DNA of 54,420 bases. Source: Acidobacteriota bacterium. GTDB taxonomy: Bacteria; Acidobacteriota; JAAYUB01. Positions 36,381 through 45,408 of the stretch are shown here, in pieces (position 1 is the stretch's first letter; the number at the start of each line of letters is the position of its first letter). The notes beneath the pieces were generated by a model. It was not told the DNA's origin and did not search any database. It saw nothing but the letters and a program-made list of their open reading frames with translations. The translations under genes and the position numbers were made by a program. The DNA lies in contig JAGNHB010000039.1 in the NCBI GenBank assembly GCA_018001935.1, positions 1 to 54,420 on the forward strand, read 5' to 3'.

Positions 36381-37319
36381 ATGAAACGCATCGTCATCGC
36401 ATTCGGCGGCAACGCCATCCTGCAGAAGGGGCAGGAGGGAACCGTTTACGAACAGTTCGCCAACACGCGGACGGCCATCGACCACGTCATGGGCCTGATC
36501 CGGGAGGGGCACGAGGTGGTGATCACCCACGGCAACGGCCCCCAGGTCGGGAACATGATGATGCGGGTGGACAAGTCCCGCGGGTTTGCCTACGATCTTC
36601 CCCTGGGGGTGTGCGTAGCGGACACCCAGGGCGAGATGGGCTACATGATCGCCCAGTCCCTGCAGAACCGGCTGATCCGGGAGAAGATCGAACGCCCGGT
36701 GGTGGCCGTGGTCACCCAGGTGGTGGTGGACCGCAACGACCCCAGCGTGCTGCACCCGACCAAGCCGGTGGGCCGCTTCTACTCCGAGGCGGAGGCCCAG
36801 GAGATGCACAAGCAGGGCAAGCACATGGTGGAGGACGCCGGACGCGGCTGGCGACACGTGGTGCCCTCGCCCATCCCCCGCCGGGTGGTGGAAAGCCCCA
36901 TCATCCGTCAGTTGATCGACCTGGGCGCCATCGTCATCGCCTGCGGCGGCGGCGGCATGCCCGTCTACATCGAGGACGACGGCACCTTCGAGGGGATCGA
37001 CGGCGTGGTGGACAAGGACCGCGCCTCCTCCGTCCTGGCCCGTGAGATCGAGGCCGACGAGCTCATCGTCCTCACCGAGGTGGACAAGGTGGCCCTCAAC
37101 TACAACAAGCCGGACCAGGTCGACCTCGACACCCTGAACCTCGCCCAGGCCCGGGCCTACCTGGCGGAAGGCCACTTCCACAAGGGAAGCATGGGGCCGA
37201 AGGTGGAGGCCGTGTGCGACTTCCTGGAAGGCGGCGGCAAGCGCGCCGTCATCGCTTCGCTGGACAAAGCCTATGACGCCCTGCATGGCCGCGCGGGAAC
37301 GCACTTCACGCGGGAATGA
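36381..37319 (+). CDS. arcC: carbamate kinase
   Basis: A 312-residue enzyme of the amino-acid-kinase fold that interconverts carbamoyl phosphate plus ADP with carbamate plus ATP. Seen are IVIAFGGNAIL at the N-terminus, VITHGNGPQVGNM, VVTQVVVDRNDP, IACGGGGMPV, DGVVDKDRASSVLA and FHKGSMGPKVEA, in the family order. Length is standard. It lies after pyrBI and before an ornithine carbamoyltransferase. With those neighbours it could make ATP from carbamoyl phosphate released by citrulline breakdown, or supply carbamoyl phosphate in the reverse direction. No arginine deiminase gene is in the window. Confidence 0.97.
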   Translation: MKRIVIAFGGNAILQKGQEGTVYEQFANTRTAIDHVMGLIREGHEVVITHGNGPQVGNMMMRVDKSRGFAYDLPLGVCVADTQGEMGYMIAQSLQNRLIREKIERPVVAVVTQVVVDRNDPSVLHPTKPVGRFYSEAEAQEMHKQGKHMVEDAGRGWRHVVPSPIPRRVVESPIIRQLIDLGAIVIACGGGGMPVYIEDDGTFEGIDGVVDKDRASSVLAREIEADELIVLTEVDKVALNYNKPDQVDLDTLNLAQARAYLAEGHFHKGSMGPKVEAVCDFLEGGGKRAVIASLDKAYDALHGRAGTHFTRE

Positions 37320-37329
37320 AACAACGGGG

Positions 37330-37480
37330 TCGGGAATTCAGAATTCGGAGGGAGAAAACTGGAGAGTTTGGACCCCGTCTGAGCAATACGTTGAGTGGAA
37401 GTATTAGGTAACGAATCCAATCACATTTTCCAGATCTCGTCAGGGATTCTGGATTCTGAATTCTGGATTCTGAATTCCTG
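37330..37480. repeat. GAATTC-type repeats between arcC and the OTC gene
   Basis: GGGAATTCAGAATTCGG (37,332-37,348) and GATTCTGGATTCTGAATTCT (37,446-37,465) with GATTCTGAATTCCTGG after it. These are inverted relative to the block at 36,145. Confidence 0.7.
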
Positions 37481-37508
37481 GACAATCATACGATCACTAG
37501 GAGGATTT

Positions 37509-38453
37509 ATGGGTTTCAACCTCAAAGGCCGTTCGTTGCTGACGCTCAAGGACGTCACGGCGGAGGAGATCCGGCACCTGCTCGAGATTTCCCACCAGGT
37601 CAAGCGGGAGCGCCGTGCCGGCGTCGTCAGCCAGCGTTTCCTGGGCAAGACCCTGGCGCTGATCTTCGAGAAGCGCTCCACCCGCACCCGCTGTGCCTTC
37701 GAGACCGCTTTCGGCGAAGAGGGCGGCTACCCCGTCTTCCTGTCCATCGACGACATCCAGCTCGGGTCCAAGGAGAGCGTGGAGGACACGGCCCGGGTCC
37801 TGGGCCGCATGTTCGACGCCATCCAGTTCCGGGGCTTCAAGCAGTCCACGGTGGAGGCCCTGGCCACGCACTCGGGCGTGCCGGTCTACAACGGCCTGAC
37901 CGACCTCTACCACCCGACCCAGGTCCTGGCTGACCTCCAGACGGTGGAGGAGAGCTTCGGGCGGCTCAAGGGGATCCGGATGGTCTACGCCGGCGACGGC
38001 CGGAACAACATGGCCAACACCCTCATGATCGGTTGCGCCAAGATGGGGCTCCACTACACCATCGCCGCCCCGCAGGCCCTGTGGCCCGAGGATGCCCTGG
38101 TGGCCGAGTGCAACGCCATCATCCGCGAGGAGCGCACCGGCGGTTCCGTGGCGGTGACGGACAGCATGGCGGAGGCCGTGAAGGGTGCCCACGTGCTCTA
38201 CACCGACGTGTGGGCCTCCATGGGCGAGGAGAGCCAGAAGGCCCAGCGCGAGGCGATGCTGCGCGCCTACCAGGTCAACGACGCCGTCATGGACGCCACC
38301 GGCAACGTGGACGCCATCTTCATGCACTGCCTGCCGGCCGTCAAGGGGCAGGAAGTCACGGCCGAACTCCTGGACGGCCCCCGCAGCAAGGCCTGGGACG
38401 AAGCGGAGAACCGCAAGCACACCATCAAGGCGTTGATGCTGGCCACGATATAG
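37509..38453 (+). CDS. arcB: ornithine carbamoyltransferase
   Basis: A 314-residue cytosolic transferase moving the carbamoyl group between carbamoyl phosphate and ornithine to citrulline. FEKRSTRTRCAFE (STRTR 57-61) is the phosphate site, NGLTDLYHPTQVLADL and MHCLPAVKGQEVT (H273, C274) the ornithine side. The ATG follows AGGAGGATTT, giving the best start; a 38-residue upstream extension reads through repeats. It could be the biosynthetic ArgF or the catabolic ArcB; placement after carbamate kinase favours the catabolic name, which is why that symbol is given, with moderate certainty. Confidence 0.9.
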   Translation: MGFNLKGRSLLTLKDVTAEEIRHLLEISHQVKRERRAGVVSQRFLGKTLALIFEKRSTRTRCAFETAFGEEGGYPVFLSIDDIQLGSKESVEDTARVLGRMFDAIQFRGFKQSTVEALATHSGVPVYNGLTDLYHPTQVLADLQTVEESFGRLKGIRMVYAGDGRNNMANTLMIGCAKMGLHYTIAAPQALWPEDALVAECNAIIREERTGGSVAVTDSMAEAVKGAHVLYTDVWASMGEESQKAQREAMLRAYQVNDAVMDATGNVDAIFMHCLPAVKGQEVTAELLDGPRSKAWDEAENRKHTIKALMLATI

Positions 38454-38545
38454 GCTGTAGGCTGTAGGCTGTAGGTCCGGAGTATATTTCATTGGTATCG
38501 GTATCGGTATCGGTATCGGTATCGCAGTCGCAGTCGCAGTCGGTA
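38450..38545. repeat. short tandem repeats after the OTC gene
   Basis: TAGGCTGTAGGCTGTAGGC (7-base unit, 38,452-38,475) begins right at the stop codon. GGTATCGGTATCGGTATCGG (6-base unit, from 38,492) leads into CAGTCGCAGTCGCAGTCGG. The patterns TACAGCCTAAA and GATACCGATACC occur again, inverted, around 46,395-46,500. Confidence 0.85.
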
Positions 38546-38668
38546 TCGCAGTCGCCGTCGGGTTCGCTTTTCCCCTTCGCACGGGGTGAAATCGCGGGGG
38601 CCCGATACGCGCCGGGGAGCGGCAGTCCGCTCCCGGCGCCTTCCCTGGCAGGGTACGAGGACGACACG

Positions 38669-39025
38669 TTGACGAAAAAATTGCCCGGGTTCGCATTTCC
38701 CGAACTGAACGATGAACCGGCGGACACCGACGCCTCCCCCGGGAACGGGGAACCCTTGGCCCTCGTCATCGACGGGGTGCTCGACCTCCACACCTTCAAC
38801 CCGAGGGACGTCAAGGACCTGGTTCCCGAGTACCTCCGCCTCTGCCGCGAGAGGGGGATCCTGGACGTCCGGATCATCCACGGCAAGGGGACCGGCCACC
38901 TCCAGCGCACCGTCCACTCCATCCTCCTCCGGATGGCGGAAGTCACCGGCTTCCACCTCGCCGACGAGTCCGCCGGTTCCTGGGGCGCCACCCTCGTCAC
39001 CCTCCGTCCCCTGGCCAAGCGGTAG
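38669..39025 (+). CDS. Smr-domain protein
   Basis: A 118-residue stand-alone Smr (small MutS-related) protein. The domain has VLDLHTFNPRDVKDLV (LDLH 38-41), IIHGKGTGHLQRTVHSILL (HGKGTG 71-76) and a final strand GATLVTLRP. Stand-alone Smr proteins are nucleases or nucleic-acid-binding proteins. The start is taken as TTG at 38,669, with GAGG at 8 bases distance. The frame stays open further upstream to 38,492, but that part translates a tandem repeat as VSVSVS and is not credible. The gene has its own position and no partner. Confidence 0.78.
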   Translation: MTKKLPGFAFPELNDEPADTDASPGNGEPLALVIDGVLDLHTFNPRDVKDLVPEYLRLCRERGILDVRIIHGKGTGHLQRTVHSILLRMAEVTGFHLADESAGSWGATLVTLRPLAKR

Positions 39026-39202
39026 CGAATCTTCGAGCCACCGCCTTGGATTGCGGTGCGGAGGTCTGACGGGGCGCCGTTTTCCCCCCGCCTTTCCCCC
39101 GGCAAGATGCAACGTGACGATTCGGGCCGAACGGCGACTCATCGTAGACGGTACGGACCAATTTCCAAGAGAATACACAAATTCGTGGGCTGGTGTTCTT
39201 GC

Positions 39203-39251
39203 TTGACTAATCACCCGCCAGGCGGGATAATGGACTAGAAAGTGGACTAAC
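39203..39251 (+). promoter_or_regulatory. promoter and possible operators of the toxin-antitoxin pair
   Basis: TTGACT (39,203-39,208), exactly 17 bases, GATAAT (39,226-39,231). Inside the spacer CCCGCC-A-GGCGGG is a perfect inverted repeat. TTGACTAA, GGACTAG and GGACTAAC repeat at about 30- and 12-base steps, as expected for antitoxin operator half-sites. The antitoxin ATG is 15 bases further on. The preceding bases from 39,026 show nothing. Confidence 0.6.
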
Positions 39252-39265
39252 TTGAGGAGGTCCCG

Positions 39266-39484
39266 ATGGCCGTTAACATCCACGAAGCCAAGACCCGCTT
39301 TTCCCGGCTTGTCCAGCAGGTTGAAGAAGGCGGGGAAGTGGTCATCGCCCGGGCAGGGAAGCCGGTGGCCCGGTTGGTCGCCTACGAAGCACCCGTTCCT
39401 CGTCGGCGGGTTCCCGGGTTCGACAGGGGAAAGGTGGTCCTCCGGGAAGGCTTCGAGGAGCCGGTCAAGGAGTTGGAGGATTGA
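39266..39484 (+). CDS. Phd/YefM-type antitoxin
   Basis: A 72-residue antitoxin. The N-terminal Phd/YefM fold reads MAVNIHEAKTRFSRLVQQVE then GGEVVIARAGKPVARLVAY, the standard DNA-binding part. The C-terminal tail (about residues 45-72), rich in Arg, Glu and Phe, would wrap and block the toxin. GAGGAGG precedes the ATG. Its stop overlaps the toxin start, so the two are translated together. It should neutralise the VapC-like toxin and repress their common promoter. Confidence 0.93.
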   Translation: MAVNIHEAKTRFSRLVQQVEEGGEVVIARAGKPVARLVAYEAPVPRRRVPGFDRGKVVLREGFEEPVKELED

Positions 39485-39867
39485 AGGCGCTCCTGGATAC
39501 GCACACGTTCCTGTGGTGGGTGACGGACGACCCGCTCCTGTCGGCAACGGCACGCGAGTGGATTGGTGACGGGCGGAACGAGTGCTTCCTGAGCGCGGCC
39601 AGCGCCTGGGAGATTGCAATCCAATTTGCCCGGGGGAATCTGGAGCTTCCGGAACCCCCGGAGCGTTACGTGCTGGACCGTATGTCCCGGTGCGGCTTCA
39701 AACCGCTGGCCGTCAAGCTTCGGCATGCCCTGCACGTCTCCGTTCTGCCGCCCCATCACAAAGACCCCTTCGACCGCCTGCTCGTCTCGCAAGCCGCCCT
39801 GGAAGGTTTGGCCCTGATCTCCGCCGACCCGATCATCCCCCTGTACGGCATCCCCATGATCTGGTGA
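39481..39867 (+). CDS. vapC: PIN-domain ribonuclease toxin (VapC family)
   Basis: A 128-residue PIN-domain endoribonuclease. The acidic active-site residues are D6 (LLDTHTFLWW), E44 (AASAWEIAIQ), D95/D98 (HHKDPFDRLL) and D116 (LISADPIIP), which bind magnesium. It starts with TTG inside the antitoxin stop (TTGA) and has GGAGG before it. PIN toxins cleave tRNA or rRNA; the target here is unknown. After its stop lies a module E repeat. Confidence 0.95.
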   Translation: MKALLDTHTFLWWVTDDPLLSATAREWIGDGRNECFLSAASAWEIAIQFARGNLELPEPPERYVLDRMSRCGFKPLAVKLRHALHVSVLPPHHKDPFDRLLVSQAALEGLALISADPIIPLYGIPMIW

Positions 39868-39897
39868 GCCTGCCGCCCGCAGGGGGGAATCCGCATC

Positions 39898-39970
39898 CTG
39901 GGGAGTGCGGCGCGCAGGCCGCCGGAGCGCCGCTTTCCCCGTGCCGCGCAGGCTGCCGGAGCGGCGCGGG
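39898..39970. repeat. dispersed repeat, module E
   Basis: GTGCGGCGCGCAGGCCGCCG and GCCGCGCAGGCTGCCGGAGC occur in series. The two are related to the copies near 23,800, 26,400 and 46,060-46,270. The gap 39,868-40,118 has no other feature. Confidence 0.75.
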
Positions 39971-40118
39971 CGACGGGTCCGAGCCCAAGCGAACCGGCCC
40001 GGCCCGTGGCGGGGTTGTTGTTTCCGCCACGCGCCGCGAGGCTTGAACACGCGAGGGGGAACGGCCCGGCGCCCCGGAAAAGGCCGACGGCGCCGGGAAG
40101 GCGGCGCTCCGCGCTTTG

Positions 40119-43100
40119 TCAGCTTCTAGTGTCAATGAATCTAACCTTTAGAAAATTGGCCACGGCAAGAGTGAAGGCCAAACTGGTCAAAGCGGGGAGA
40201 TCGAAGGCAACTCCGGCGATAAAAGACCCCAACGCAACACCCCCGATGGCCCACGTTGACCGTTTCCTGCTATCCGTATTCTGAAAAAACGACTTGCGGC
40301 CGAAAAGCACATTATTCTTTCGCAGACGTTTCGAGAGAGTGTCGAAGGTCCGCTTGTCCCCCCGCTCCAGCGCCTGGGCCAGGACGGGGAGGTCCTTGAG
40401 AAGGTGCTGCCATTTTTTCGGGAAGAACTCGCCCTTGAGCACTTCCCCGTCAAAATACCCCCCGTAGCGGGACCACGCATCGCGAAAGACTGCAAGGTCC
40501 CCGAGGAGGATGCTTGTCTCGGCCAGAACATGGGCCAGGAAGCGGGCGGTGTGGTCGTGGGGCAGGTAGCGGAGAGCGTCCCGGCAGGCGGACATGACCT
40601 CCCGGTACCGTGTTGCCCCGTAGTAGGTGAGCGACATCACGAAACAGCTCACCATCCACATCTTCACGTCGGTTCGCTGTTTCCAGGGGGCCAGGAACTT
40701 CGCCGCCAGGGGCGGCCGAAGCTCGACCAGTGCCCGGCCGACCTGCGCCCACGGCTCGGTCTCGTTGATCCGGTCGGGGTGCCGTTGCCCGTAGCGGATG
40801 ACTCGCCGGTGATAGCCGAGATCGACCAGTTCCTCGAGGACCTTCGCCCGAAAGTCGGGTCCTTTCCAGGACGAACGGTCCGCCAATTCGAGCAGTTCCT
40901 CCAATTCAACGGCTCCGGCGCCCCGGAAGAAGGCGCACTGCAGTGCGCTCCGGCACTGGCCGCCACGGTGCTTCTCCCGTTTCCCTGCCAGGAGGGCCAT
41001 CAGGGAGAAGGCGTGCACGGAGGGCTCCTCCCCCAATTCCATCCGATATTTCACTCTTTTCCTGATCTCCGGCAGAAGCCCCGCTTCTTCCGCCGTGGAC
41101 CAGGCGTGCCTCGCGGGCCACTCGGATTCGACCTCCGTGTCGAAACTGATCCGGAGGGCGACATCCAGCAGTTCGTCGGTCTGTTTCCGGTCCGACAGGA
41201 CCCGGGTGTACCTCGCCAGGGCAAAGGGGTCCCCCGGCGTGCGCTCCAGGACCGTATCGAGCACCGCTGCGGCCTTGTCGTGGAGTTTCAGCTCCTGGAA
41301 AGAATCGAAACATTCCAGGCGGAGGTTCGTGTCCTCCGGGTAATCCGCAAGGCAGCGGTCCCACTCCGCCTCGAGTTCGGCGGGGGGGAGGCCGGCCCGG
41401 GCCAGCAGCAGCAGGCGGTCCTTCCGGAACCACGGCTGCGCGCTCATGGCCGGCGGGGAAGGGCAGAGGGCCTTGCGGGCGTCGTCCCAGGCCTTGTCCT
41501 CCTGGAGCCATGTGATCAGCTTTTCCCACCCCCAGCCGTACCAGGGGGCGGCGGCGACAGCGGCGCTCATGGCCTTGCGGGCCGGCTCGCGCTTCCCGGC
41601 CAGGCGCTGCAGCCAAGCCAGGCGCCCGTCCACCGGCGAGGGATCGGGGAGGTAACGGCGGACCTGTTCCAGGACGGCCACGGCCTCCTCCAGCCGCCGC
41701 TCCTGGGCCAGGAGCATCGCCAGTTCGTCCGCCGCGTCGAACAGCCCCGCGTTCAACTCCAGGGACCGCCGGAAACACGCTTCCGCCTCCTTCTGCCGGG
41801 CCGGCTGACCCGTCGAGGCCAGGTTCCGCGCCAGCAGGAGCCACAGCCAGGCGCCCGACGGGTCGAGCTGGACGCCGTCCCGGGCCAAGGCCACGGCTTC
41901 CCTGGCCTCCCCGAGGTCCGACAGCACGTCCAGGGCGCACTCGCGCCGGAAGACGTTTCGGGGGTCGGCCGCCAGCCCCTCGAGGGCCAGCGCCCGAGCG
42001 TCCGGGCCCCGGTCCTGTCGCATGAGGTACCCGATCCGGGCCTTCCAGATCTCGGAGGAGAAGGGGGCCACGTCCCGGGCCGCGTTCAGCCACCTCTCCG
42101 CGCCTTCCTGGTCCTCCCGGCGTTCCCGCAGGCGCGAAAGCTGAAGCTGCACCCCCGTGTTCCCGGGGTGACGCCGGTTGATCTCCAGGAGGACGCCCTC
42201 GGCCTGCTCGTCCTGTCCCAGCGCCCGGCAGGCCTGGGCGAGGGAGAGGCGGAGATCGACGTGGTAGGGGAAGCGCTCCACGGCCGCGGCCAGGAGCTCG
42301 CGGGCCCGCTCCGCGTCGCTGCGGCCCTGCCCGTAATCCAGCCAGAGGTCGGCAACGGCCTCCAGGACCTCCGGGTCGTCGGGCCGGGCCTGCCGCCACC
42401 GGGTCACCGCGGCTTCCGCGGCGGCGAGACCGAAGCGCTTCGCGATCATGAAGGCGAGGTCCCGGGCGATGTGGAGGCGGCCGATGCAGCGCATCAGCAG
42501 AATTTCGATCCGGTCGAAGAGCTTCTGCCGGTCGGCCTCCGGCAGCCCCGCGGCGCACTCCCAGGCCCGCCGGTAGGCGTAGAAATCCTCCGGTTCCGCC
42601 TCCGCCGCCCGGAGCCAGTGATCCGTCGCCGTCCGCCAGATGCCCCGCGCTTCCGCCCACGAGGCGTGCATGCGCAGGGTCGAGGGGTTCCTCGGGGCGG
42701 TCCGGTCGCATTCCGACAGGACCCGCTCGATTTCCGGGGCCAGTTGGGGCCGCTCCGCCACCGGCCTGAGCTCGAACTCCCCGATCCGGATCAGGGCCAG
42801 TTCCCGCCAGGCCCAGCCGTCCTCGGCGTTGCGGGCGACCCGCTCCCGGACCAGCCGGAGCCGTTCCTCCTCCGTCTCGGCGCCGGCCAGGCGGTCGTGC
42901 AGCAGTTCCTCCATCTCGTCGTGGCCCGGGTGCTCCGCCACCCACCGGCGGGCCAGGTCCACGGCGGCGGCGTTCCCCTCCCGCACGGCGGCGGCGTCCA
43001 GGAGGTGCCGGCGGGCGGTCGTGGAGAAGGGCGACAGACGAACCCACTCCCCGGCGTGATGCCGCACGTTTTCCCACTCTCCCCGCAGGCGGTGGAACAC

Positions 43101-45371
43101 CAGCCGGGCCTCGTGGAAACCGGCGGTTTCCGGGCGGTCCGCCAGGCGGCGCAGCCCGGCTTCCGCCTCCTCCCAGCGCCCCAGGCGGCACCAGAACGGG
43201 ACCGCCGCCTGGACCCACTCCGGGTCGTCCCCGTGGGTCTGCAAAGCTTCTCCCAGGGCGGCGGCGGTTCGCTCGGGGTGCCCGAAATCCTCGAGGGCGT
43301 CCACCCAGGTGAACCAGGGCCCCAGGGGTCTCGGGGACGTCGCCAGCCGCCGGGCCCGGTCCTCCAGCCAGCCCAGCCCGTCCTCCTCCCGGCCGTCCAG
43401 GCGTAAGACGTTGCACCAGGTGCGGGCGTTGGCGTCGTCCTCGTCCGCCAGGCATGCCGCCGCCCGGTAAGCCAGCCGGCCGGCGGGGGTCGGCCCGCCC
43501 GTCCAGGTCAGCCGCCCCAGGGTGTACCAGATTTCCTCGTTCCCGCCGCCGCGGGCCAGGACGGTGCGCAGGAGCCGGAGCGCGCGCTGGCGGCCGGGCT
43601 CGGAGGCGGCGAGCAGGTCCGCGTACTGGCAGACGTAGGTCTCCGGGGGGTACCACCAGTCCTGGGCGGCCTGCACCCCCGGCAACCGCCCCTTCTCCAC
43701 CAGCTCCGCCAGGGTTTCCCGCAGGAGGGCCGTGTTGCCCAGGGAGCGGCAGGCCTGGACCAGGGACCGGCGGAAGAGCAGGCAGCCGGGGTGCTCGTTC
43801 AGCAGGCCCTGGAAGGACGTGAACGCTTCGCGAACGTGGCCCTCCAGCACTTTCTGGAAAGTCTCCAGGTAGCGGGTGACCACGTGGCCGGGCAGCTCCC
43901 GGGCGAGCTCGCTCACCACCCGGCGGGCGGCGGGCGGCCCCGCGTCGCGCAATGCCCGGCCGTGCTCGTGGAAGGCGGCGACGGCCTTCGCCTCGTCGGG
44001 GGGGATGATCCGGTCCAGGACGGCGGCGCGGTCCCGGGGCACGGCAGCCAGGCCCCGCGGCCCGAGGGGGGACTCGTCGGCGCCCAGGCCGTCCAGCAGC
44101 AACTCCCCCAGCCGGGGGAAGGAGGGGTCGTGGTACAGCAGGGTCCCCGCCGCCTCGTCCACCCCCACCGCCGCCACCGCGTGGCCGGAACTCTCGGCCT
44201 GCAGCGTGAGGACGAACGGCACCCCGGCCAGGACCAGTTCCCGGGCGATCCCCGGCGTCGCCCGGAAGTGACGGACCGCCAGGCCGCGCCCCTCCAGCCA
44301 GTCCGCCGCATCCCAGGCGGTGGTCCCCCCGAAGCTGATCTCCCCGGCGATGGCGTCCGCGCTCAGGTCCATCCCCAGGGCGTGCAGCACGGCCGCCATG
44401 CTCGTGGGCATGCAGGCGTCGTGCTTCTGGGAGACCCGCCAGAACGGCAGGAGGTGACGACGGCCGGCGGGGTTCCGGCGCAGGTTCTTCAGTGCCGCCC
44501 GGTAGAAGGGCGACCCCGTTTCCTCGGCCCACCGTTCGAGGGCCGCCCGGTCCTCCGCAAGGTCCGCAATGTCGAGCCGGGCGCGGGCCACCATGTCCCG
44601 GGTCTCCCGATCCGGCCGGGGCGCCAGGTCCGCCAGTCGGTCCACCAGCGCCGACGCCCGCCCCAGCAAACGGCCCCGGTCCGCGCCGTCCAGGGCCTCG
44701 GCGTGGGCGCACAGGAGCCAGGCGGCGTAGGACGCCATCTCCACGGACTCCCCCGCCTCGGCGGCGTCGGCGATCCGGCGAGCCGCTTCCGGGAGCCGCC
44801 CGCACTTGATCATGGCCTGCCCCAGCACCCGCGCCGTCCAGGGTTTGCCCGGAGATGCCATCCAGGAGCGGCGGGCGGCGTCGCAGGCCTCTTCCCAGCG
44901 GTCGGCGGCCAGCAGGACGTTCGCTTCCGAGGACAGCACCCAGGCGTCCTCCGGCCTGAGGGCCTTCGCCCGGTCCAGGCAGGCGAAGGCGTTCCCGAAG
45001 TCCCGTAAAACGGTCCAGTGCATGGCGATGGAGCCGAGCCAGGAGGCCTTCAGTTCGGGGTCGTCGGTGTCGAGTTCGGGTTCCGCCTCGAAATCCAGCA
45101 GGGTGTCGAGAAGGTCGGCACGGCGGCGCCCGACGTGCAGGGCGTAGCAGCGGACCTGGGGGTGCCGCGGCGCCCGGCGGGCGGCTTCCCGCTGCAGCCA
45201 GCGCGAGAGCCGGGGGCTGCCGATGCGGAACGCCAGGCGGCTGAAGAGGACCAGGTCCTCGATGGGGAAGGTGTCGGTGTCCGTCTCCGGCGTCCAGAGG
45301 TGGGCGCACCGGCGGTAGGCCTCCAGGAAGCGGTTCTGCTCGTACAGCGCCAGGATTTCCGAAAGCTCCAC
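40119..45371 (-). CDS. giant TPR protein with embedded C39-like peptidase domain
   Basis: A 1750-residue protein. GTG at 45,371 has GGAGGAGG eight bases before it. Most of the protein is TPR-like helix pairs. Residues about 305-480 instead form a C39-like cysteine peptidase domain: QKHDACMPTSMAAVLHALGM with C320, SSGHAVAAVGVDE with H397 and YHDPSFPRLGE with D415, the right order and spacing for a triad. Near the C-terminus two adjacent hydrophobic segments (WAIGGVALGSFIAGVAF and LTSLAFTLAVANFL) suggest membrane attachment. No signal peptide is visible at the N-terminus. C39 domains usually trim double-glycine leaders during export, but there is no ABC transporter part here. The substrate is unknown. 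It follows a broken cupin gene by 37 bases. Confidence 0.88.
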   Translation of the reverse strand: MELSEILALYEQNRFLEAYRRCAHLWTPETDTDTFPIEDLVLFSRLAFRIGSPRLSRWLQREAARRAPRHPQVRCYALHVGRRRADLLDTLLDFEAEPELDTDDPELKASWLGSIAMHWTVLRDFGNAFACLDRAKALRPEDAWVLSSEANVLLAADRWEEACDAARRSWMASPGKPWTARVLGQAMIKCGRLPEAARRIADAAEAGESVEMASYAAWLLCAHAEALDGADRGRLLGRASALVDRLADLAPRPDRETRDMVARARLDIADLAEDRAALERWAEETGSPFYRAALKNLRRNPAGRRHLLPFWRVSQKHDACMPTSMAAVLHALGMDLSADAIAGEISFGGTTAWDAADWLEGRGLAVRHFRATPGIARELVLAGVPFVLTLQAESSGHAVAAVGVDEAAGTLLYHDPSFPRLGELLLDGLGADESPLGPRGLAAVPRDRAAVLDRIIPPDEAKAVAAFHEHGRALRDAGPPAARRVVSELARELPGHVVTRYLETFQKVLEGHVREAFTSFQGLLNEHPGCLLFRRSLVQACRSLGNTALLRETLAELVEKGRLPGVQAAQDWWYPPETYVCQYADLLAASEPGRQRALRLLRTVLARGGGNEEIWYTLGRLTWTGGPTPAGRLAYRAAACLADEDDANARTWCNVLRLDGREEDGLGWLEDRARRLATSPRPLGPWFTWVDALEDFGHPERTAAALGEALQTHGDDPEWVQAAVPFWCRLGRWEEAEAGLRRLADRPETAGFHEARLVFHRLRGEWENVRHHAGEWVRLSPFSTTARRHLLDAAAVREGNAAAVDLARRWVAEHPGHDEMEELLHDRLAGAETEEERLRLVRERVARNAEDGWAWRELALIRIGEFELRPVAERPQLAPEIERVLSECDRTAPRNPSTLRMHASWAEARGIWRTATDHWLRAAEAEPEDFYAYRRAWECAAGLPEADRQKLFDRIEILLMRCIGRLHIARDLAFMIAKRFGLAAAEAAVTRWRQARPDDPEVLEAVADLWLDYGQGRSDAERARELLAAAVERFPYHVDLRLSLAQACRALGQDEQAEGVLLEINRRHPGNTGVQLQLSRLRERREDQEGAERWLNAARDVAPFSSEIWKARIGYLMRQDRGPDARALALEGLAADPRNVFRRECALDVLSDLGEAREAVALARDGVQLDPSGAWLWLLLARNLASTGQPARQKEAEACFRRSLELNAGLFDAADELAMLLAQERRLEEAVAVLEQVRRYLPDPSPVDGRLAWLQRLAGKREPARKAMSAAVAAAPWYGWGWEKLITWLQEDKAWDDARKALCPSPPAMSAQPWFRKDRLLLLARAGLPPAELEAEWDRCLADYPEDTNLRLECFDSFQELKLHDKAAAVLDTVLERTPGDPFALARYTRVLSDRKQTDELLDVALRISFDTEVESEWPARHAWSTAEEAGLLPEIRKRVKYRMELGEEPSVHAFSLMALLAGKREKHRGGQCRSALQCAFFRGAGAVELEELLELADRSSWKGPDFRAKVLEELVDLGYHRRVIRYGQRHPDRINETEPWAQVGRALVELRPPLAAKFLAPWKQRTDVKMWMVSCFVMSLTYYGATRYREVMSACRDALRYLPHDHTARFLAHVLAETSILLGDLAVFRDAWSRYGGYFDGEVLKGEFFPKKWQHLLKDLPVLAQALERGDKRTFDTLSKRLRKNNVLFGRKSFFQNTDSRKRSTWAIGGVALGSFIAGVAFDLPALTSLAFTLAVANFLKVRFIDTRS

Positions 45372-45408
45372 TGGCCCCTCCTCCTTCTCTAATCCATGAT
45401 CGAAGCCC

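Noticed and set aside
38492..38668. N-terminal VSVSVS extension of the Smr protein
   Set aside because: It is a translated 6-base tandem; the Smr domain and a ribosome site support a start at 38,669.
40404..43406. A 1000-codon frame opposite the TPR-C39 gene
   Set aside because: Shadow in a GC-rich gene; Pro/Gly/Arg-rich product without domains.
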